This document shows, in pieces, positions 57,641 to 64,000 of a DNA stretch of 64,000 nucleotides. The stretch spans positions 9,984,585 to 10,048,584 of the forward strand of contig NC_052399.1 of assembly GCF_009389715.1 (NCBI RefSeq), written 5' to 3'. This DNA is from Phoenix dactylifera. Taxonomy: Eukaryota > Streptophyta > Magnoliopsida > Arecales > Arecaceae. The first letter of the stretch is position 1. The number at the start of each line of letters is the position of its first letter. A program made the translations under genes and the position numbers. The notes under the pieces were generated by a model. It was not told where the DNA came from. It saw only the letters and a program-made list of their open reading frames with translations, and searched no databases.

Positions 57641-60600
57641 CATAATCTGAATTTTGATAGAAACAACTGTTTAAGATAAATTGATTAAAACTTAGCTAAC
57701 ATGTCTTATTGATAATTATCTTAAGCAAATAGAATCTAAGCTAAATTGATTCTGAAAATAAAAAAAAAAATTGATTTGACCTTGATAAATCTTCCTATTG
57801 CTTCACATGCTTGTCCTTGAACCTTCTTGGTTAATGAAACTATCTCTTAAGTTCAAATGACATGTGTTTGCTTATATTTAGGCGATCTCTTGAGTAAAAT
57901 GACTCAACATTCAATTGTTGTCATATCTTATGATTGAGTCACCTAGTTAAGAAATATGCTATATGAATGTTTTGTATCTTGAAGAAATTAATGACTTTCC
58001 TTCAAGAAAGAAAAGAATTTTGTTAATAATGCAGGATTCTTGAGCAAGAAAATGAGAAATTTCAACTTGAAGGATATCTCCATGTAAGATACAATAAACA
58101 TTCACATGCAAACAAGAGAGAGGACCTTCTTCAGCCAAAAGCTCATACATAAGAAATCTAGTAGGTATTTGACTTGAAGAATGCAGAATGAATCGGTAAT
58201 TTTAGATACCTCTCTCATAAATTAGCTAAGCAAAGTCAATAACTTAAATCTTATTGTGGCATGATTAAAATCTTTAAATATTAATTTCTAGATATCATGT
58301 CTATATATGCATTAATTGACTTATGCTTTTAGAAATTATTTCATGGTTTGCTCAAACTAAAATATTTCTTTGCCTATATCATAACAATGAAATACACAAG
58401 TATATACTTAAAATTTTGATTTAAAATAACTTGTGAGAAGTTATAAATCCTTGAGCACAATGAAAATGTTGTTTGCATGATATACATCTATATGATACAT
58501 AAGATTATTTCTTAATTCTGCTCTTTCATATAAATTACTTGAGAATAACAAAAAGAGAGAGAGATAAAGAAAGGAAAATGGATATTATTCAAGTAAAGTA
58601 AAATCTAAGTAAAGGCAAATACTCCAATCTTAAGGAAAAGCAAAACAAGCATAATATATCCAGCACATTTGTGAGACTTGTGTGAGCATTCTTTTAGAAG
58701 GGATAAAATCCGTAATTAATTATACTTAAACAAGGAGAGTTTGACGTAAATATTTTAACATTTCTATATTGCTCATCATAGGGATGGTGCCAATGGGGAG
58801 GCTAGTGGTAGTACCCGGCACTATTTGACCCAACTATTCGGTGTAGGGTATATTAGGGACGGCACAAGAGGGAGGCTAGTGGTAGCACCTCGTGCCCCTT
58901 CCAACTCCACCGGATAGGGAGCAAATAGAGTATAGAGCATAAGAAAGTAAAAAAAAAAATGAAAGACAAAATAAATGAAAGTATATAAGAAGAATCATGT
59001 TTTTTTTTATCACTTGAAAACACACTTTAAGGATGAAATCAATGCAAGATTATATTTAAATAGGGGGAGTTTATTTAAAAAGAATTGATTTTGATCCTTA
59101 ACATGCTTGTTCTTAGTAGTTTTTATGCATGACTTAACACATAATATATTGTGCATGTGGCATGATGTTTTGAATTATGGGTTCTCAATATTTTGTAATG
59201 CTCCATGCTTGGATAAGTTGATTGAAATATGTCTTAACTTTGCTCACAAGTCTTTGCTTCATCCTTGCCTCAAACTAACTTGTGTTCCAATGCTTGAATG
59301 TTTAAAATACTGATTGGAGTTTTTTTTTTAAGTAATATTAAAAATGAAATTTCAGTTTTATCATTCACGATTATCTTTGAAAGTTAAATAGATTTACAAA
59401 AAGAAGAAGAGAAGGATATTTCTATTTAGGCAAAATGAATTGATCTTGATCTATCTTTCTACTTGCCTAACTTTGATACATAATGTCCTAATGCTTGTTA
59501 AAATATCCTTTATTTTGTATCGAAACTCAATATTAAATACAAAGATTCTGAAAGTGCTCGAATGTTATTGAAATATGTGTTTTCAATCTTAGTGATTTAA
59601 GATGAGCTACAATGTAGAAGATACATATCTCAAATTATAATTGTTAAAGCCTTCTTGGAAATTCTTATGAAAATTCAGAATCTGATTTTGTATAAAAGCT
59701 TAAACTTAACTTAAAAATGCTTATATCATTACATCTTTGTAACCTTAGTTATATGTTTCAATGATCACGTCATTCAGGAGAATAACTCAATATGATTTCT
59801 AAATGAAAATTTTAATATAAGAAAAACAAAATTAATTTTGACACCTTGGTTGATTGTCTCGACACGCATCCGAAACATATCTTTTCTTATCCTTAAAGTA
59901 TACTAATATTGGTCTAAATGATGTGTCCTTCAATGATCTTAATTGCAAACAAATATTTTTAAATATATGATTTTATTTTGATATTAAAAAGATTTATTGT
60001 GCTTCATGTATACGTTGCTGAAAAACTATGATTAAGAAATTGAGTTCTATAAATATATATACTTCAATGATCATCTATATGTTTTTCTCCCCTACATTAT
60101 TAAAGACCTCCATCAATATAAATATATTATTAAGAGAGTGAATGATCTTAAGTCTAGAAACATTTCAGCTCACTCAAATGATTCTTAAAAGCAAGAAAAT
60201 GTAAATGCTTTTGAAAGAATTTGAGCTTCAAATGAATCATTTTTCTGATTAATATTTCAGTACAGTTTCTCAAAAATTAAGAGGAAGCATAACTTGTTCT
60301 TGAAAGATTAAAAAGAGTGATTGCTATAAATTTTGAATAATTCTAGATCACTCTACATTCTTGATATCATAGAGTTTCAGTTTTATTCACGTTTATCATT
60401 AAAATCTGAAATTCAACAAAAGAAAAGAATGATTAAAGAAGAATGCATCTTTTGAGGAGGAGCTTTAGATATTCAGTATCTTATCCTAAAGTTACTTTAA
60501 TGCATACTTTGAATTTTATGGATTGATTTTGATGAACCTCCTTATATTGCAAGACTTGCTTTAATTATATAATAAGTTTATACCTTGAAATGAGTTCTAT

Positions 60601-61789
60601 AAAGGTTGTCTTATCTCAAACCTTGAGTCTTATGAAAATAAGCTGAAACTTATAGAAAATATATTTTTGAGATTGACAATTTTATTGAACATTATCTTCA
60701 AATTCTAAACTCTTAAATGGAATGATCAATTGAGGGGGAGAAAGAAAATTTCAGAAGGAGAGATCTGATGGAACTTAATCGCATAAATCTATAACTAAAG
60801 GAGAGAAAATGAATACTAAATGAAAAGTGATCCTAATACTCTCCAATATGTGTCATCTGAAATTTAAATCTGAAAATCTTTATGATACACCTTGAAGCTT
60901 GTTATTTGGTTAATATATCTTATGCATAAATCATGAACCAAATTGCAATTCAAACAGATGATCTTAAGAGCCTCTAACTTAATGAAAAAGGAGGAGAATA
61001 ATGTGTTGAATTTTCTTGAGTATCTCTCAGAAAATCTATTTTGGGAATTCAGTAATGAGTCCTAATTGGCTTGTTCTTTAGAACTTCAATTTTGTGCCAA
61101 TTCATTATTATATGTATCAAAATGTACTTATTTTTAAAGGAATAAAAGAACTTTGAAATTATACTTAAAATATTGCTATTATACTCCAAAAAAGAAAATT
61201 AGTTCAATTGCTCTCATGCTGCTAAAATACTTAATATATTGGGCAAAAGATCTTAAATGAACAAGCTTTCATACTTATTATTAAAAAATGATTAGATTTT
61301 CATTCGTGCTTTCCTTGAATATCATTTGTGGTACTTCTTGAATTAACTTAAGAAAGATTCCACCTACACTTGAGTTGAAAACTATCCTTGGAATCACATT
61401 CGATGTGCTCTCATCATCATTTGCCTATTCTAATTAATCTGATTCTGACATTATTGCCTTGAGTTATATGATTCATATTCTTGCAATAATTTGACATGCA
61501 TTAATTGAAAATCAGAGTACTATAAGAAAAAGAAATATTTGAATATTCTTATCTTTGTGCTTAATGTTTCACTATCTTTTTGATGTTGTCAAAAAGGGGG
61601 AGAAATATCTAAGTATATGCTCATAATGCTTTATGTGTTGATTATGTTAAGTTGATTAAATCTAAAGCATTATCATGAAGTATATTTTAAAGATACATAC
61701 ATATTTTCTACTTCATGCAACTTAGTTATGCATTAGTTCTAGAACATAATCTATTTTATATTGCATATACTCCAAGTTTTGTCATCATC
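57641..61789 (+). mobile_element. AT-rich 3' interior of the copia element
   Basis: 4.1 kb with no frame longer than about 70 codons. SIRE-type elements carry an extra region here, sometimes with an envelope-like frame, but none can be recognised. Contains a pair of hairpin-forming repeats (58781-58925) and two copies of a CAAAAAGGGGGAGA word (near 61589 and 61789), the second being the polypurine tract. Confidence 0.55.
58781..58925 (+). repeat. Direct repeat pair, each able to form a GTGCC/GGCAC hairpin
   Basis: Two roughly 70-bp imperfect copies share GGGAGGCTAGTGGTAG, then ACC. In copy 1 the arms are GTGCC (58787-58791) and GGCAC (58817-58821). In copy 2 they are swapped to GGCAC (58861-58865) and GTGCC (58892-58896) but remain complementary. 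Both are GC-rich islands within very AT-rich sequence. Confidence 0.6.
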
Positions 61790-61803
61790 AAAAAGGGGGA
61801 GAT
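61790..61803 (+). other. Polypurine tract of the copia element
   Basis: AAAAAGGGGGAGAT directly before the 3' LTR (TGATGACCC at 61804), the site that primes plus-strand synthesis. Confidence 0.85.
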
Positions 61804-63488
61804 TGATGACCCAAAAATTGATTTAAAGATTAATTTTGATGATCACAAAACCTTGAAGTATAATTACTAATGCTTGTGTTGCAAGAAGAAAGATAATTTG
61901 TTTTGTAAGGAACATATCAAGTTGGAAAAATACAAGAAGGCTTCAAAAGCTCTCAAGAAAAGTTGGAAGAAAGCTACACTTCATTGGCCCAAGTTTCAAG
62001 TTCAAAGGATTCAAGTTGGAGGAGCAAATTCAAAGAAAGATTCAAAAGAATAGTCCTCGAGTCGACTCCTGGAAGTTCAGAGTCGACTCTGGCACTTTAA
62101 AGTTTCAAAGAACAGTGCTCGAGTCGACTCCGAGATTCTGCGAGTCGACTCCGACTGAGAACAAATAAAAAGACAGAGAGTTGATTTTCAGCGCTACAGT
62201 GATCTCGAGTCGACTCCAACTTTAGTGCTACAGTGCGGAGTCGACTCCCAGCTACAGTGCCGGCAGACTACTATTCACGAGTCGACTCCTATTTCAGCCG
62301 AGTCGACTCCTGCTTCAGCCGAGTCGACTCTAGCACACTGGGAGGCATAACGGCTAGTTTTTTCTTGATTCCAACGGCTCTATTTTTGTCTCTAACGGCT
62401 AGATTTTTGTTTTCACTCCCTCTAAAGCTATAAAATCAAGAGGAGAGCTAGGAAAGAGGGTATGGAAGTGGGAGAAAATATTTAGAGAAGAGATTTGAAA
62501 GAGATTACAAGGAAAATCTCCCATAAGCACAAAAGGGCCATTCAAAGTAAAATAGAGAGAAGAAGAGCATCCAAGTGAATCCCAAAGCTTCCTCTCCATC
62601 CGTGTGCTGCCTCGGGGATCCTCTACTTCGTGCAAAATCAAAAGAGGGGCAAGTGAAGAAGAAGCCGAGTTCCTCCATCTACAAATTAGTTTGAGGGCTT
62701 CTTCTCTTTTCTTTACTTATTTACATTTGCTATATTTGCTTATTTGAGAAGCTTGTATTTGATTTAAACTCTTGTTCTAATATCTTGTAACTTGATTCAA
62801 TCAAGGGATTGAATCAAGGGGTTAAGGTTTGTTGGTGAGCCTTTGGAGAAAACCAACCGGGTTGATTGTGAACCCGGAAAACAATCATTGTAAGGTTGTG
62901 GTTGGTGAGCCTTTGGAAAAACCAACTGGGTTGGATTGTGAGCCCGTGAAAACAATCGGTAGGTTCTAGTCGGTGAGCCTGTAAAAACTGACCGAGTTCG
63001 TTGTGATCTCGCAAAACAACAAGTTGGGTTGTGAGCTTGTAAAACAACCGACTGTAATCTAAGGGATTATAGTGAAATTTCCAAGAGGTCTTGGGGAGTG
63101 GATGTAGGTGCTGGGGTGCACCGAACCACTATACATCTTTGTGTTTGTGATGCCTTATCTCTTGTATTTCATGCCTTCCATTCATGCTTGATTGTGTAAT
63201 ATCTCTAGCTTTGTTTTCTATAGAGTTATAAGTGATTTGCTTAGCTTCCACTCCATTCTTACCATACACATAGATTAAAATTGATCATACAACTATAAGT
63301 TGTTTTTAGATCAATTGCACCCTAAAGCCATAGTATAATTGCTCTAGCTTAATCTTCCACTACTTTACTTGTAATTGCCTAGAGCTTAAGTAAATAACAT
63401 CTTATTATTCCGCTGCATTCTATTCAAAGTAAAAATTAGGGAACATAATTTTTAGAAAACCTAATTCACCCCCCCTCTTGGGTTGTCA
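61804..63488 (+). repeat. 3' LTR of the copia element
   Basis: Matches 52307-54006 except for about 18 substitutions, the loss of one 21-bp palindrome unit and a 6-bp gain near 62184. It has nine GAGTCGACTC copies (62059-62330) at the same 21/31/41 steps, a TATA box at 62429 and the seven-hairpin array at about 62830-63055. In the fifth hairpin one change (CCGAC to CTGAC) turns a G-C pair into a G-U pair. Confidence 0.92.
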
Positions 63489-64000
63489 CCAAATCGAGGA
63501 CGAGCCGGTCCCTTCTCCCGCCAAATCGAGGACGAGCCGGTCCCCCCGAGGTTCAAGATGCCTCAAGTGGAGCCCTACAGCGGAACTACCGACCCCCTCG
63601 ACCATTTGGAAAGCTACCGAGCTCTCATGGCACTGCAAGGGTCCTCGGAGGCCGTGCTCTGCAAGGCATTCCCGGCGACCCTCCGAGGGACAGCTCGGCT
63701 TTGGTTTTCCGGGCTGAAGCCGAGCACGGTATCCTCTTTCGAGCAGCTCGGCAGGTAGTTCGCTACCAACTTTGCTGCCAGCCGACGCCAGCGACGGACG
63801 TCAGACTCCCTCCTAGATATCAAGCAGAAGGAGGGGGAATCCCTCAAGGAGTATCTTGACCGCTTCACCGCCGCCACGTGGGAAGTCCGCGAGCTGGACC
63901 AGTCAATAGCCATGTCGGCCCTAAAAACTGGGGATCGTTCCTACAGATTCCTCTTCTCTATCGAGAAAAGCTTCCCTGCCGACTTCACCGAGATGCTGGC
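63489..64000 (+). pseudogene. Gypsy-type gag (retrotransposon gag domain), partial, one stop
   Basis: After a 32-bp tandem duplication (63489-63552) the frame from ATG 63558 encodes MPQVEPYSGTTDPLDHLESY, FPATLRGTARLWFSGLKPST and, past a TAG at 63757-63759 replacing Gln, FATNFAASRRQRRTSDSLL, KEGESLKEYLDRFTAAT, to the window end. This is the capsid-like Retrotrans_gag domain of a Ty3/gypsy element. It may be the body of the family-A element whose LTR start is at 51729, but the LTR end, PBS and leader are missing between them. Confidence 0.85.

Larger units (their letters stand above)
52307..63488 (+). mobile_element. SIRE/Maximus-like copia retrotransposon, 11.2 kb, with two LTRs
   Basis: LTRs 52307-54006 (1700 bp) and 61804-63488 (1685 bp), ends TGATGACCC...GGGTTGTCA. 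PBS at 54021, gag at 54081, pol remnants at 56.1-57.6 kb, polypurine tract at 61790-61803. By eye the LTRs differ by about 18 substitutions, one 21-bp repeat copy and one 6-bp indel, near 1%, so the insertion is young. Yet the interior is heavily decayed: gag lacks its zinc knuckle and pol has no long frame. It was therefore probably mobilised in trans as a defective copy. Flanks CTTCC and CCAAA do not match, so there is no TSD. Confidence 0.9.

Overview
This is plant nuclear DNA: GT-AG split genes with long introns, a plant-type initiator tRNA-Met gene, an R2R3-MYB factor and a dense load of LTR retrotransposons, a LINE, tRNA-derived SINEs and plastid-derived DNA. Protein similarities (ER protein DTM1, MYB, UBP) and the repeat style suggest a monocot, possibly a palm. 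The species is inference and was not tested.

Layout. 0-6.3 kb: the last exon of an unrecognised + strand gene, a gypsy-type solo LTR with a perfect 5-bp target-site duplication (TSD), a tandem three-LTR TRIM element and a broken TMEM135-like fragment. 6.4-13.5 kb: two intact, divergently transcribed housekeeping genes, TRM112 (methyltransferase subunit, minus) and a UBP3/UBP4-type ubiquitin protease (plus, six exons). 15.7-17.7 kb: a SINE and a complete R2R3-MYB gene of the MYB53/92/93 type (minus, three exons). 18.6-24.4 kb: a non-autonomous LTR retrotransposon with a perfect TSD. Its LTRs carry a large GCCGAGCTC-rich array, and one LTR has trapped a chloroplast ycf3 piece and a gag/RT chimera of another element. 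24.4-33.6 kb: mostly featureless AT-rich DNA with an LTR remnant, a second SINE with a 10-bp TSD and one unassigned possible exon. 33.6-34.7 kb: a wrecked tubulin-folding cofactor C (TBCC/PORCINO) gene. 35.5-41.9 kb: a decayed L1-type LINE. 43.0-48.7 kb: a DTM1-like small ER membrane protein gene with a 5.3-kb intron. 49.8 kb: tRNA-iMet. 51.7-64 kb: part of a gypsy LTR, then an 11.2-kb SIRE/Maximus-like copia element with LTRs about 1% apart, then gag of a gypsy element running off the window.

The host genes (TRM112, UBP, MYB, DTM1-like, tRNA-iMet) look intact and functionally unrelated. UBP3 and TBCC are neighbours in Arabidopsis as I recall it (At4g39910/At4g39920), so their co-occurrence here looks like old microsynteny in which the TBCC copy has died.

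The most unusual signals are in the copia element. Its U3 carries ten copies of the palindrome GAGTCGACTC at 21/31/41-bp spacing just upstream of the TATA box. The same palindrome, again mostly at 21-bp spacing, recurs inside gag in two reading frames. The leader region (R/U5) holds seven consecutive short hairpins whose stems differ but stay complementary while the loop is conserved.
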